DNA of 64,000 bases from Methylobacterium sp. WSM2598 (GTDB taxonomy: Bacteria > Pseudomonadota > Alphaproteobacteria > Rhizobiales > Beijerinckiaceae), in NCBI RefSeq assembly GCF_000379105.1, contig NZ_KB900609.1:1637985-1701984 (forward strand), read 5' to 3'. The position numbers were made by a program, and so were the translations under genes. This document shows, one piece after another, positions 35,615-44,621 of the stretch (within the stretch, counting starts at the first letter, position 1; every line of letters begins with the position of its first letter). The notes beneath the pieces are model-generated. The model was not told the DNA's origin. It saw only the letters and a program-made list of their open reading frames with translations, and did no database searches.

Positions 35615-36568
35615 TTGCTCGAACTTCTCATCGTCTCGACTCTGAACGGCGTGCTCTACGGCATGCTGCTGTTCCTGATGGCGAGCGGGTTGACGCTCAT
35701 CTTCAGCATGATGGGCGTGCTCAACTTCGCGCATGCGAGCTTCTACATGCTCGGCGCGTTCTTCGGCTATCAGATCAGCCGCTTCACCGGCTTCTGGGTC
35801 GGGCTCGTGGTGGCACCCCTGGCGGTCGGCGGCATCGGGGCGCTGATCGAGCGCTTCGGCCTGCGCAACGTGCACCGGCACGGCCACGTCCCCGAACTCC
35901 TCTTCACCTTCGGCCTCGCCTACGTCATCGAGGAGGCGGTGCAGATGGTCTGGGGCAAGCTGCCGGTCGATTACCGGGTCCCGGCGCTCCTCGATTTTCC
36001 CGCCTTCACCATCTTCGACACCAACTACCCGGCCTACAAGCTGTTCATGCTGGTCGTCTCGGTGACGATCTTCGCCGGGCTGCTCCTCGTCCTGACCCGC
36101 ACCCGGATCGGGCTGATCATCCAGGCGGCGCTGACCCATCCGAGCATGGTGGCGATGCTCGGCCACGACGTCGCCAAGGTCTTCATGCTGGTCTTCGGCA
36201 TCGGCACCGGGCTCGCGGCGGTGGCGGGGGTCATCGCGGGGCCGGCCCTGGTTACCCAGGCGAACATGGCGGGCCTGCTCGGCCCGATCCTGTTCGTGGT
36301 CGTGGTGGTGGGCGGGCTCGGCTCGCTCACCGGCGCCTTCGTGGCCTCCCTGCTGATCGGCCTCGTCCAGACCTTCGCGGTCTCCCTCGACGTCTCGCCG
36401 GCGAGCGTGGCCGCCGCGCTCGGGATCGCGGCGGCGCCGGGGGCCGGGGTGCTCGGCGACCTCTGGACGGTCACGATCGCGCAGGTCGGGCCGGTGATCC
36501 CCTACCTCCTGCTCGTGATCGTGCTGATCGTGCGACCGACCGGGCTGCTCGGGAACCGCGAAGCATGA
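35615..36568 (+). CDS. Branched-chain amino acid-type ABC transporter permease (LivH family)
   Basis: The first of two inner-membrane permeases, 317 residues with about eight hydrophobic helices. The TTG at 35615, behind AGGAG, was chosen because the family N-terminus (LIVSTLNGVLYGMLLFLMAS) starts there. The conserved loop FSMMGVLNFAHASFYMLGAF and the later VVVVVGGLGSLTGAFVASLL are typical of LivH. Its stop overlaps the ATG of the second permease by four bases (ATGA). A gap of 222 bases without a gene separates it from the binding-protein gene, which is long for this operon. Confidence 0.93.
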   Translation: MLELLIVSTLNGVLYGMLLFLMASGLTLIFSMMGVLNFAHASFYMLGAFFGYQISRFTGFWVGLVVAPLAVGGIGALIERFGLRNVHRHGHVPELLFTFGLAYVIEEAVQMVWGKLPVDYRVPALLDFPAFTIFDTNYPAYKLFMLVVSVTIFAGLLLVLTRTRIGLIIQAALTHPSMVAMLGHDVAKVFMLVFGIGTGLAAVAGVIAGPALVTQANMAGLLGPILFVVVVVGGLGSLTGAFVASLLIGLVQTFAVSLDVSPASVAAALGIAAAPGAGVLGDLWTVTIAQVGPVIPYLLLVIVLIVRPTGLLGNREA

Positions 36569-37893
36569 CCGATCTCGCTCACGGCGCCGCCCCCGACTGG
36601 GCCGCGGGCCGGCCGGCCGCCGCGGCGGCGCCGCCGCGCCGCGGCCTGCTCGGCCGGGTCGCCCCCTGGCTCGCCGCCGCCGCGATCCTCGCGGCCGCCC
36701 CGCAGGTCTTCTCCGGCGGCACCGCCCTCACGATGCTGAGCCTGATGGGCATCGCGATCGTGTTCGCCCTGTCCTACAACATGCTGCTCGGCCAGACCGG
36801 GCTGCTCTCCTTCGGGCACGCGGTCTATTACGGGCTCGGCGCGTTCTTCACGGTCCACGCCATGAACGCCGTCGCGGCCGGGCGCCTGCCCATCCCCCTC
36901 GCGGTCATGCCGCTCGTCGGCGCGGCGACCGGGCTCGGCTTCGGCCTCGTCTTCGGGGCGGTCTCGACGCGGCGCGCCGGCACCGTCTTCGCGATGATCT
37001 CGCTCGGCCTCGCCGAACTCGTCGCCTCGGGCTCGCACATCCTGCACAGCTTCTTCGGCGGCGAGGAGGGCGTCACCACCAACCGCACCAAGATGCTGCG
37101 CCTGTTCGACCTCAGCTTCGGGCCGCAGATCCAGGTCTACTACCTGATCGCCGGCTGGTGCCTGATCTGCGCCCTGCTGATGTACGGGATCACCCGGACG
37201 CCGCTCGGGCGGCTGTGCAACGCCGTGCGGGAGAACCCGGAGCGGGTCGAGTTCATCGGCTACGAGCCCCGCACCGTGCGCCTGATCGCCTTCTGCCTCT
37301 CGGCCGGCTTCGCGGGCGTGGCGGGGGCGCTCGCGGCCATCAACTTCGAGATCGTCAACGTCTCGTATCTCAGCCTCAACCAGTCGGGGGTGGTGCTGCT
37401 CGCCGCCTTCATCGGCGGCATCGGCCACTTCGTCGGGCCGGTGATCGGCGCCGTGGTGGTGACGATCCTGCAGGTGTCGCTCTCCGACCTGACCGAGGTC
37501 TGGCAGCTGTATTTCGGGCTCCTGTTCATCGCGATCGTGATGTTCGCCCCGGGCGGCCTCGCCGGGCTCGCCCTGATGCACGGTCCCCTGCTGCGCGCCG
37601 GCACCGCCCACCGGCTCCTGCCGGCCTACGCCCTCGCCCTGCCGCCCGCGCTCGCGCTGGTCCTCGGCCTGATCGGCCTGATCGAGATGAGCTTCCACGC
37701 CCTCGTGAAGGCCGGCGAGGGCAGCGCCCTGCGCCTGTTCGGCCTCGCCCTCGACGTCGCCTCGCCACTGCCCTGGCTCCTCGCCGCGGCCGCCCTCGCG
37801 GCGGGCATCCTCGGCCTGCGCGCCGCGTCCCCCCGCGTGGCGGCCGCGTGGCACGAGGCCGCGCCGGCCGGTCCGGAGGCCGCCTCCCGATGA
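36565..37893 (+). CDS. Branched-chain amino acid-type ABC transporter permease (LivM family)
   Basis: The second permease, 442 residues with about ten hydrophobic segments. The conserved LivM block ALSYNMLLGQTGLLSFGHAV is present. Further features are GMAVSTRRAG-like FGAVSTRRAGTVFAMISLGL and the EAA-type loop RENPERVEFIGYEPRTVRL. The C-terminal 110 residues include extra hydrophobic segments beyond the usual LivM end, making the protein longer than average. Translational coupling is suggested by four-base ATGA overlaps at both ends. Confidence 0.93.
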   Translation: MTDLAHGAAPDWAAGRPAAAAAPPRRGLLGRVAPWLAAAAILAAAPQVFSGGTALTMLSLMGIAIVFALSYNMLLGQTGLLSFGHAVYYGLGAFFTVHAMNAVAAGRLPIPLAVMPLVGAATGLGFGLVFGAVSTRRAGTVFAMISLGLAELVASGSHILHSFFGGEEGVTTNRTKMLRLFDLSFGPQIQVYYLIAGWCLICALLMYGITRTPLGRLCNAVRENPERVEFIGYEPRTVRLIAFCLSAGFAGVAGALAAINFEIVNVSYLSLNQSGVVLLAAFIGGIGHFVGPVIGAVVVTILQVSLSDLTEVWQLYFGLLFIAIVMFAPGGLAGLALMHGPLLRAGTAHRLLPAYALALPPALALVLGLIGLIEMSFHALVKAGEGSALRLFGLALDVASPLPWLLAAAALAAGILGLRAASPRVAAAWHEAAPAGPEAASR

Positions 37894-38639
37894 GCGCGCC
37901 CGCCCTCGAACTCGCCGGCGTCACCAAGTCCTTCGGGCCGACGCAGATCATCGCGGGCATCGACCTCGCCGTCCCGGCGGGCGAGCGCCACGCCATCATC
38001 GGACCGAACGGGGCCGGCAAGTCGACCCTGTTCAACCTGATCAGCGGCCGCCTCGCCCCGACGAGCGGCACCATCCGGCTGGAGGGCGCCGACATCACCG
38101 GGGTGCGGCCCGCCGCCATCAACCGGCGCGGCCTCGCGCGCAGCTTCCAGGTCACCAACATCTTCCCCAAGCTCACCGTCTGGGAGAACGTGCGCTGCGC
38201 GGTGCTGCGCGCCATGGGCCACCGGCCGGTCTTCTGGCGCAGCGTCGAGCGCCTGCCGGGCGTCGCCGACCGCACGGCGGCGATCCTCGACAGCATCCGC
38301 CTCGGCCACCGCGCCGCGATGCCGGCCGGCATGCTCGCCTACGCGGAGCAGCGGGCCCTGGAGATCGGCATCAGCATCGCGAGCGACGCCCGGGTGATCC
38401 TGCTCGACGAGCCCATGGCCGGCATGAGCCACAGCGAGAGCGAGCACGCCACCGCGCTGATCCGCGAGGTCACGGCCGGGCGCACCCTGCTGATGGTCGA
38501 GCACGACATGGCGGTGGTGTTCGGCCTCGCCGACCGCATCTCGGTGCTCGTCTACGGCCGCCTCATCGCCACCGACACGCCGGCCCGCATCCGGGGCAAT
38601 CGCGCCGTGCAGGAAGCCTATCTGGGGGTCGCCGCATGA
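37890..38639 (+). CDS. Branched-chain amino acid-type ABC transporter ATPase (LivG family)
   Basis: A 249-residue ATPase. Walker A is IIGPNGAGKST, Walker B is VILLDEPMAGMS and the H-loop is LLMVEHDMAVV. The ABC signature is unusual: AYAEQR instead of the LSYGEQR or LSGGQ form. The family-typical insertion INRRGLARSFQVTNIFPKLT is present. It overlaps livM-like and livF-like genes by four bases each. The long open frame that runs in from 37158 is a shadow and was not used. Confidence 0.93.
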   Translation: MSAPALELAGVTKSFGPTQIIAGIDLAVPAGERHAIIGPNGAGKSTLFNLISGRLAPTSGTIRLEGADITGVRPAAINRRGLARSFQVTNIFPKLTVWENVRCAVLRAMGHRPVFWRSVERLPGVADRTAAILDSIRLGHRAAMPAGMLAYAEQRALEIGISIASDARVILLDEPMAGMSHSESEHATALIREVTAGRTLLMVEHDMAVVFGLADRISVLVYGRLIATDTPARIRGNRAVQEAYLGVAA

Positions 38640-39361
38640 ACGCCGCCGCCTCGCCGCCCGGCCCGGCCCTGCTCGAGGTCGAGGACCTGCACGCCTATTA
38701 CGGCAAGAGCCACATCCTGCAGGGCGTGAGCTTCACGGTCGGGGCGGGGGAGATCGTCTCGATCCTCGGCCGCAACGGGGTCGGCCGCTCGACGACCCTG
38801 AAGGCCATCATGGGGGATGTCGCCCCGCGCGGCACGATCCGCTTCAAGGGCCGGCCGATCGCCGGGCTGAAACCCCACCTCGTCGCGCGCCGCGGCCTCG
38901 GCTACGTGCCGGAGGAGCGGGCGATCTTCCCCAAGCTCACGGTGCGCCAGAACCTCGCCCTCGGCGAGAAGGCGGGCTCGGGCGCGCGCTGGACCGAGGC
39001 CGACATCTTCCGGCTCTTCCCGCGGCTCGAGGAGCGCATCGACACGCCGGGGGGCGTGCTGTCGGGGGGCGAGCAGCAGATGCTCACCATCTGCCGCACC
39101 CTGATGGGCAATCCCGAGCTGATCATGATCGACGAGCCGACGGAGGGGCTCTCGCCCCAGATGGTGGCGCGCGTCGGCGAGCTCGTCGCCGAGATCGCGG
39201 CCCGGGGCGTCTCCGTTCTCCTGGTCGAGCAGAAGCTGACGATCGCCCTGAAGCTGTCGCGGCGGCTCTACGTGATGGGCCACGGCCGCGTCGTCTTCGA
39301 GGGCACGCCCGCCGCGCTGATGGCCGACGAGGCCGTGCGGCGGGAATGGCTGGAGGTGTGA
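38636..39361 (+). CDS. Branched-chain amino acid-type ABC transporter ATPase (LivF family)
   Basis: The second ATPase of the operon, 241 residues. The signature LSGGEQQML and Walker B LIMIDEPTEGLSP are normal. The Walker A reads GRNGVGRST, so the invariant Lys that contacts ATP phosphates is Arg51. I recall similar sequences in a LivF subfamily of proteobacteria, so it may be a subfamily trait. The other ATPase of the pair keeps Lys. It is the last gene of the operon. Confidence 0.92.
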   Translation: MNAAASPPGPALLEVEDLHAYYGKSHILQGVSFTVGAGEIVSILGRNGVGRSTTLKAIMGDVAPRGTIRFKGRPIAGLKPHLVARRGLGYVPEERAIFPKLTVRQNLALGEKAGSGARWTEADIFRLFPRLEERIDTPGGVLSGGEQQMLTICRTLMGNPELIMIDEPTEGLSPQMVARVGELVAEIAARGVSVLLVEQKLTIALKLSRRLYVMGHGRVVFEGTPAALMADEAVRREWLEV

Positions 39362-39416
39362 GGCGGGGGCTCCCCCTCCCGACGAGCCGGGCCCGCGCCG
39401 CGATCCGCACCCCGGC

Positions 39417-40183
39417 TCAGAACAGGCTGAACCGGTAGTCGGCGCCGATCCGCATCAGGTGCGCGTCGAGGCCGACCCGCGCCCGCACCGGCGTTCCTCC
39501 GGCCCGGAACGCCACCCTGCGGTCGAGCTCCGCGAAGAGATACTCGGCCTTGAGCGACCAGTCCGGCGTGATCTTGTAGGCGACGCCGCCGCCCACCGTG
39601 TAGCCGTCGAGCGGGATCGAGCGGCGGACCGGGCCCGCGAAGGCCCCGACGAACGGCCGGCCGGCGCCGAGACCGAACCGCTGCGTCGCCGCGACGCCCT
39701 CGGCGTTGAATTCCGTGAAGGCCCAGCCGCCCGTGGCGTAGACCAGGACCGGGCCCCAGGCGTAACCGATTCGCCCGCGGATCGTGGCGTGGTACGTGTC
39801 CGTCTGCAGGCGGCCATTCGCGGTGCCCAGACCCGCCGCGGCGATGATGCCGGTGTGCCGGACGCCGCTGTAGCCGATATCGCCCTCGAGGCCGGCGACG
39901 AAGCCGTTCTCGGGCGCGAACTGGTAATTGTACCCGACCGTCCCCCCGCCACGAACCCGCCCGCCGAGGGGCGCGACGCCGCGCCGGGCAGGGGAGCGAG
40001 GCTCCGCAGCAGGAAATTCCCGTCCACGAGGCCCGCGACGTTCGCGCCGAAATACGCGCCCGTCCAGGTGAAGGTCGGCACGGGCGCGACGACCGGCGGC
40101 GCCGCGCGGCGAGGCAGATCGGCGGCCTGCGCGCCCGTGGCGGCGAGCACGGCCAGCAATCCGGAAGCAGCAACCCTGTTCAC
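39417..40183 (-). pseudogene. Porin-family outer-membrane beta-barrel protein, broken by a frameshift
   Basis: The intact product would be an Omp25/Omp31-like eight-strand barrel of about 255 residues. The GTG at 40183 has GGAGAG upstream and begins a signal peptide (VAASGLLAVLAATGAQA). ADLPRRAAPP and FTWTGAYFGANVAG follow, the usual Rhizobiales start. At about 39941-39947 the frame must shift: upstream of a six-G run (minus strand) the frame reads GGFVAGG, and one frame over it continues TVGYNYQFAPENGFVAG to a C-terminal Phe typical of barrels. Seven Gs would join the parts. It may be a real mutation, a phase-variable tract or a sequencing error. Confidence 0.82.
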
Positions 40184-40674
40184 GACAGGCTCTCCGACGA
40201 GGCTGACGTAAGGTTAGATCACCCGGAGCGAGTCGTCTGTGGCAAGGCCGCCACAGTGCGCGGCGAAGATCGGCGCGACAGTGAGGCAAACATCACGTGA
40301 TACGACATCCGGCTGATTGCTTCGCCATCTCCCATTTCGGCAATGCGGATGTCGGCGTCGCTCAAGCGCCGCGCGGGCTTGGCAGACGCTGTCCGGAAGA
40401 TCACTTCCGGAAAGCGTATGAAATGAGCAGAAGATCTCTTGCCGTCGGGTCGCTGTCCCGGTGCTCCGAGGGCGCAATCGTGCGGGCCGCGCGGACGATC
40501 GGCAAAAGTTAAGCGAAAGTAAAACGCTGGAGGCCGTCGGACCGAGATGGCTGCGCCGGCCGAGATGCGGCGGTCCCGGTCTGCCGCGAAGGGCGGCGCC
40601 GGCGCGGGACGTCGCGAGCGGCGGGCGATCCCGGGCCGGCCGCCCGCGCCGCGGCGGGCGGCCGGCGGCGCGCC
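40184..40674. repeat. Intergenic region with repeat family A copy
   Basis: This 490-base stretch has no gene. It contains a family A core at 40345-40376, in the same orientation as the copies near 11.5 kb. An 11-base inverted repeat follows at 40388-40415 (GCTGTCCGGAA, loop GATCAC, TTCCGGAAAGC; one mismatch). The loop is identical to that at 26593-26598. Confidence 0.65.
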
Positions 40675-41097
40675 TCAGCGCACGCCGAGCAGCTCGACGT
40701 CGAAGATCAGGGTCGCGTTCGGCGGGATGACGCCGCCGGCGCCGCGCGCGCCGTAGCCGAGATCCGGCGGGATCAGGAGGGTGCGCTTGCCGCCGACCTT
40801 CATGGTCGAGAGGCCCTCGTCCCAGCCCTTGATGACCTGGCCGGTGCCGACCGCGAATTCCAGCGGCTGGCCGCGATCGACCGAGCTGTCGAACTTCTTC
40901 CCCTTGCGGCCCTTGTCATCGAGCCAGCCCGTGTAGTGCACGCTGACCCTCTGGCCGGCCTGGGGCTGCGGCCCGGTGCCGACCACGTCGTCCTTGTACT
41001 TCAGGCCCGAGGCGGTGGTGACGAAATCGGCGGAGGAGGCGGCGCTGCTCATGGCGATCAACAGGGCTCCGGCACGGAGGAGGGAGGAGGGGCGCAT
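40675..41097 (-). CDS. FKBP-type peptidyl-prolyl cis-trans isomerase, exported
   Basis: A small periplasmic prolyl isomerase that assists protein folding. The ATG at 41097 gives 140 residues with a signal peptide ([17 protein letters not shown]). The FKBP core is complete: [68 protein letters not shown] and FDVELLGV. An in-frame GTG at 41121 would add eight residues. It is transcribed in the same direction as otsB upstream, 75 bases apart. Confidence 0.94.
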   Translation of the reverse strand: MRPSSLLRAGALLIAMSSAASSADFVTTASGLKYKDDVVGTGPQPQAGQRVSVHYTGWLDDKGRKGKKFDSSVDRGQPLEFAVGTGQVIKGWDEGLSTMKVGGKRTLLIPPDLGYGARGAGGVIPPNATLIFDVELLGVR

Positions 41098-41172
41098 CGC
41101 GGACAAGGGTCCTCGTGTCACGAACGGAGGGCCGGGTTAGCACGCCCGCCCGCCGCTGCCGAGAGGCCGGGG

Positions 41173-41925
41173 TCACGCCCGCGGCAGGCTGTCCGGATCG
41201 ACGGGCGCGCCCTCGGCCCAGCGCAGGACGAGCGCCCGCACGTCCTCCGGGGCGGCGAGCCGGCGCTGCGCGATCGTCTCGCCGCCGCCGACGCGCACGC
41301 TGATGCCGCCATCCGCGTTCACGGTCGCGAAGGCCTTCTCGTCCGTGAGGTCGTCGCCGAGGAAGACGGCGCGGCGCCCCGCATAGGGCGGCCGCTCCTG
41401 GAACTGCCGGATGGCGTGGCCCTTGGTGGCGCTGGCGGGCAGGATCTCGCCCACCGCCTTGCCGAGCTGCAGCCGGTAGGCGCTGCCGAGATCGGCCGCC
41501 AGCCGCTCCACCGCCGCCTGCGCCCGGTCCGCGTCGCCCGGCGTGGCGAGGCGCCAATGCACCGCCACCGAGCACCCCTTGTCCTCGATCAGCACCCGAT
41601 CGAGTGCGGCGGCCTGCCGCTTCAGCGCCTCGACCCCCGCGCGCAGGGAGGGGTGGGCGGCGGGCTCGCAGCCCGCGACGGCGTCGCCCCGCCGCATCTC
41701 CACCCCGTGCAGCCCGCCCACGTCGAAGCGCTCGGGCGCCAGGAACCCGTCGATGGTCGCGATCGGCCGGCCGGTCACGATGGCGAGCGCGCCGCCGAGC
41801 CGCGCCCGCAGGGCCGCGAGGGCGGGCGGCAGCGCCGGCGGCACGACGACCGCGTCGGGCCGGGGAGCGATGTCGACGAGGGTGCCGTCAAAGTCGAGGA
41901 ACAGCGCGTGGGCGGTGTCGGTCAC
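41173..41925 (-). CDS. otsB: Trehalose-6-phosphate phosphatase
   Basis: This HAD-superfamily enzyme removes phosphate from trehalose 6-phosphate to give trehalose, a stress protectant. The GTG at 41925, with GGAGAG eight bases upstream, gives 250 residues. The catalytic motif LFLDFDGTLVDIAP has nucleophile Asp11 and acid Asp13. Other family segments are VTGRPIATIDGFL, LHGVEMR, KGHAIRQF and FLGDDLTDEKAF. No trehalose-6-phosphate synthase (otsA) is found in this window. A long open extension upstream is a shadow. Confidence 0.93.
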   Translation of the reverse strand: MTDTAHALFLDFDGTLVDIAPRPDAVVVPPALPPALAALRARLGGALAIVTGRPIATIDGFLAPERFDVGGLHGVEMRRGDAVAGCEPAAHPSLRAGVEALKRQAAALDRVLIEDKGCSVAVHWRLATPGDADRAQAAVERLAADLGSAYRLQLGKAVGEILPASATKGHAIRQFQERPPYAGRRAVFLGDDLTDEKAFATVNADGGISVRVGGGETIAQRRLAAPEDVRALVLRWAEGAPVDPDSLPRA

Positions 41926-42150
41926 GGTTCGGCTCTCCGGAAGCGGCGGCGCAGCCTCCCGCCGCGCGGGTCGGGCCCGCGACGGGGGCGAGGCCATAAA
42001 CCGCGTGGCGGCCGCCGAGGCAAATGCCCCGGGGCCGAGGCAGGGGGTTCGGGGCGGAGGCAGGGGCCTCGGCGGCCGAAGCCTCGGGCATCGTGACGCG
42101 GGGCCGGCGGCGCGGGGCCGGCGCATCCTCCCGGGCGAGAGGAGGCCCGC

Positions 42151-42645
42151 ATGCCGCCGCAGCCGATCCCCCCGGGCCCGGGCCAGGAGAGCGTCTGGGC
42201 CTACCCGCGCCCGCCGCGCCTGGAGCCCGTGGCCGAGCGCCTCGCCGTCGTCCTCGGCGGAATCACCATCGCGCAGACCCGGGCCGGGTTCCGCGTGCTG
42301 GAAACCAGCCATCCGCCGACCTACTACTTCCCGCCCGACTCGGTCCTGCCGGGCGTGCTCGGCCCGCCCCGGCCCGCCAGCCTGTGCGAGTGGAAGGGGC
42401 GCGCCGTCCTGCACGACGTGACGGCCGGCGGCCGCACCGTCCCGGGCGCGGCCTGGGCCTACCCCGCGCCGATGCCGGGATTCCGGCCGATCGCCCACTA
42501 CCTCGCCTTCTACGCCGGCCCCATGGAGGCCTGCTTCGTCGGCGACGAGCGGGTGACGCCCCAGCCCGGCGGCTTCTACGGCGGCTGGATCACCGGCGCG
42601 GTGGTCGGGCCGTTCAAGGGCGGGCCGGGCACGATCGGCTGGTGA
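42151..42645 (+). CDS. DUF427 domain-containing protein
   Basis: A 164-residue protein of the DUF427 family, a compact beta fold of unknown function. Recognisable parts are SVWAYPRPPRLEP, TYYFPPDSV, LCEWKGRAVLHDV and GFYGGWITGAVVGPFKGGPG. A ribosome binding site GAGGAGG precedes the ATG. The end of the gene overlaps the convergent Mut7-C gene by 32 bases. The gap before it (41926-42150) is very GC-rich with near-repeats of GGGGCCGAGGCAGGGG and no gene. Confidence 0.88.
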   Translation: MPPQPIPPGPGQESVWAYPRPPRLEPVAERLAVVLGGITIAQTRAGFRVLETSHPPTYYFPPDSVLPGVLGPPRPASLCEWKGRAVLHDVTAGGRTVPGAAWAYPAPMPGFRPIAHYLAFYAGPMEACFVGDERVTPQPGGFYGGWITGAVVGPFKGGPGTIGW

Positions 42646-43144
42646 GGGGGGCCTCCTCGGCGCGCTCCACGGCCGCGTCGCCCGCGAGCCGGTCGAGCCG
42701 GTCCAGCATCCGCCGCACGTGGCTGCCGGGCCAGTAGAGGCGCCCGCAGGACGGGCAGGCCCGGAACGGGCCGGGTCCGGCCCGTGCCGCCGCCGGCAGG
42801 GCGGCAACCTCCTCGGCCGGGGCCGCTCGCAACGGGGCGTTGTCGACCAGGCAGCGGCTGAAGCGGGCGAGGTGCCAGTCGATCGCGCGCAGCCGCGACA
42901 GCTGCCGGGCCTGCGCCTCCGGCCGCTCCTCCCGGATCAGGAGCGCGCGCGCCCGCGCCTCCCGGGCGAGGCGCCGGTCGCGGGTGAGGAGGATCCTCTC
43001 CTCCGCGGCCGCGAGCGCCAGGAGGTCGCGGTCGGGCGTGCCCGGCGCGGCGAGCCGCGCGTCGTGGCCCGCCGCGCGCAGCAGGCGCGCGAGCCGCCCC
43101 AGCATCTCGTCGCAGAGCCAGCGGGGCGGGGCGTCGACGCTCAC
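42614..43144 (-). CDS. Mut7-C RNase domain-containing protein
   Basis: A 176-residue protein with the Mut7-C domain, a predicted PIN-like RNase with a zinc ribbon. The start RWLCDEMLGRLARLLRAAGHD and the acidic motif LLTRDRRLAREA match the family. The zinc-binding CPSCGRLYWPGSHVRRM is near the C-terminus. The GTG at 43144 overlaps the amidase stop by four bases, so the two are probably translated together. The last ten codons overlap the convergent DUF427 gene. Confidence 0.87.
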   Translation of the reverse strand: MSVDAPPRWLCDEMLGRLARLLRAAGHDARLAAPGTPDRDLLALAAAEERILLTRDRRLAREARARALLIREERPEAQARQLSRLRAIDWHLARFSRCLVDNAPLRAAPAEEVAALPAAARAGPGPFRACPSCGRLYWPGSHVRRMLDRLDRLAGDAAVERAEEAPLTSRSCPARP

Positions 43145-44550
43145 GGCGCGGGGCGCGGCGCCTCGATCGCGGGCCAGGGCCGCGCCGCCTCGAAGGCCCG
43201 CGCCGCCGCCAGCACCCGCGCGTCCTCGCCCATCGGGCCGACGATCTGCAGCCCGACCGGGAGCCCCGCCGCGCTGAGACCGCAGGGCACGCTCGCCGCC
43301 GGCTGACCGGTGAGGTTGAACGGGTAGGAGAACGGCGTCCAGGCGAGCCAGTCGTCGCCCTCGCTCCCGTCCGCCGGCGTGAGCCGCCCGACCGGGAGCG
43401 CGGGCACGGCCACCGCGGGGGTCAGCAGCAGGTCGTAGCGGGCGTGGAACCGCGCCATCGCGGTGAAGATCGCGGCCCGCGCGTTGAGCGCGGCCAGGAA
43501 ATCCGGCGCCGAGATCCGGCTGCCGCGCTCGGCCGCCGCGCGCAGGGCCGGCTCGACCGCCCCGCGCTGCGCCTCCGGGATGGTGCGCAGCACGCTCCAG
43601 GCGCCGACGAGCCAGATGCCGTTGAGCGTCTCGACCGGGTCGGCGAAGCCCGGATCCGCCTCCTCCACGGTCGCGCCGAGCTCCGCGAAGGCGGATGCCG
43701 CCCGCGCGGTCAGCGCCTCGACCTCCGGGTCGACCCGCGCCGCGTAGCCGAGCCGCGGGCTCCAGGCGATCCGCAGGCCGCGCACGCCCGCCGCGAGGCC
43801 GGCCGCGTAATCCGGCGGCTCCGAGAGCCAGGCCAGCATGTCGCGCGCGTCGGGCCGCGCGATCGCCCGCAGCATCAGCGCCGCGTCGGAGACCCGCCGC
43901 GCGAGCGGGCCGAGATGCGCCACCGGCCCGAACGGGGAGGGCGGGTAGGCCGGCACCCGCCCGTAGGAGGGTTTCAGCCCGAAGACGCCGCAGAAGGCGG
44001 CCGGGATGCGGATCGAGCCCGCCCCGTCCGTGCCCAGATGCGCGAGGCCGAGATCGAGCGCCGCCGCCGCCGCGGCCCCGGCCGAGGAGCCTCCCGTGGT
44101 GCGGGACAGGTCCCAGGGATTGCGGGTCGGGCCGGTCAGGGTCGAGTCGCCGAGGCCCTTCCAGCCGAATTCCGGCATCGTCGTCTTGCCGAGCGGGATC
44201 GCGCCCGCCTCGAGCAGGCGCTCGGTCGCGGGCGCGCTCGCGGCGAGGGGCTCCGGCGAGGTCGTGGGCGAGCCGCGCCGCATCGGATGGCCCGCCCAGG
44301 CGATGTTGTCCTTGATCGTGACCGGGATACCGTCCAGGGGGCCGCGCGGGGTGCCGGCGCGCCAGCGGGCCTCCGACTCGGCGGCCCGCGCCAGGGCCGC
44401 CTCCGCGTCGACCAGGACGAAGGCGTTGATGGCGGGCTCGTGCGCCGCGATCCGGGCGAGGCTGTCCGCCACCACCTCCCGCGGCGAGAGCGCGCCGTCG
44501 CTGTAGCGCGCCGCCAGGGCCGCCCCGTCGAGGTGCCGGATCTCCGTCAT
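43141..44550 (-). CDS. Amidase (amidase signature family)
   Basis: A 469-residue amide hydrolase with the Ser-cisSer-Lys triad. Lys80 is in GIPVTIKDN, Ser155 in TTGGSSAGAA and Ser179 in GTDGAGSIRIPAAFCG. The sequence LGKTTMPEFGWKG and the C-terminal PVGLQIVGPMGEDARVL are typical. It resembles broad amidases and GatA-like proteins but no gatB or gatC is adjacent, so tRNA amidation is unlikely here. It is followed by the overlapping Mut7-C gene. Confidence 0.93.
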   Translation of the reverse strand: MTEIRHLDGAALAARYSDGALSPREVVADSLARIAAHEPAINAFVLVDAEAALARAAESEARWRAGTPRGPLDGIPVTIKDNIAWAGHPMRRGSPTTSPEPLAASAPATERLLEAGAIPLGKTTMPEFGWKGLGDSTLTGPTRNPWDLSRTTGGSSAGAAAAAALDLGLAHLGTDGAGSIRIPAAFCGVFGLKPSYGRVPAYPPSPFGPVAHLGPLARRVSDAALMLRAIARPDARDMLAWLSEPPDYAAGLAAGVRGLRIAWSPRLGYAARVDPEVEALTARAASAFAELGATVEEADPGFADPVETLNGIWLVGAWSVLRTIPEAQRGAVEPALRAAAERGSRISAPDFLAALNARAAIFTAMARFHARYDLLLTPAVAVPALPVGRLTPADGSEGDDWLAWTPFSYPFNLTGQPAASVPCGLSAAGLPVGLQIVGPMGEDARVLAAARAFEAARPWPAIEAPRPAP

Positions 44551-44621
44551 ACCCTGCTCCCTGCCCGCGGGGGCTCACCGCCCCCTGAACTCCCGGCGGA
44601 GGGACGGGGTCCCTCCGCCCC

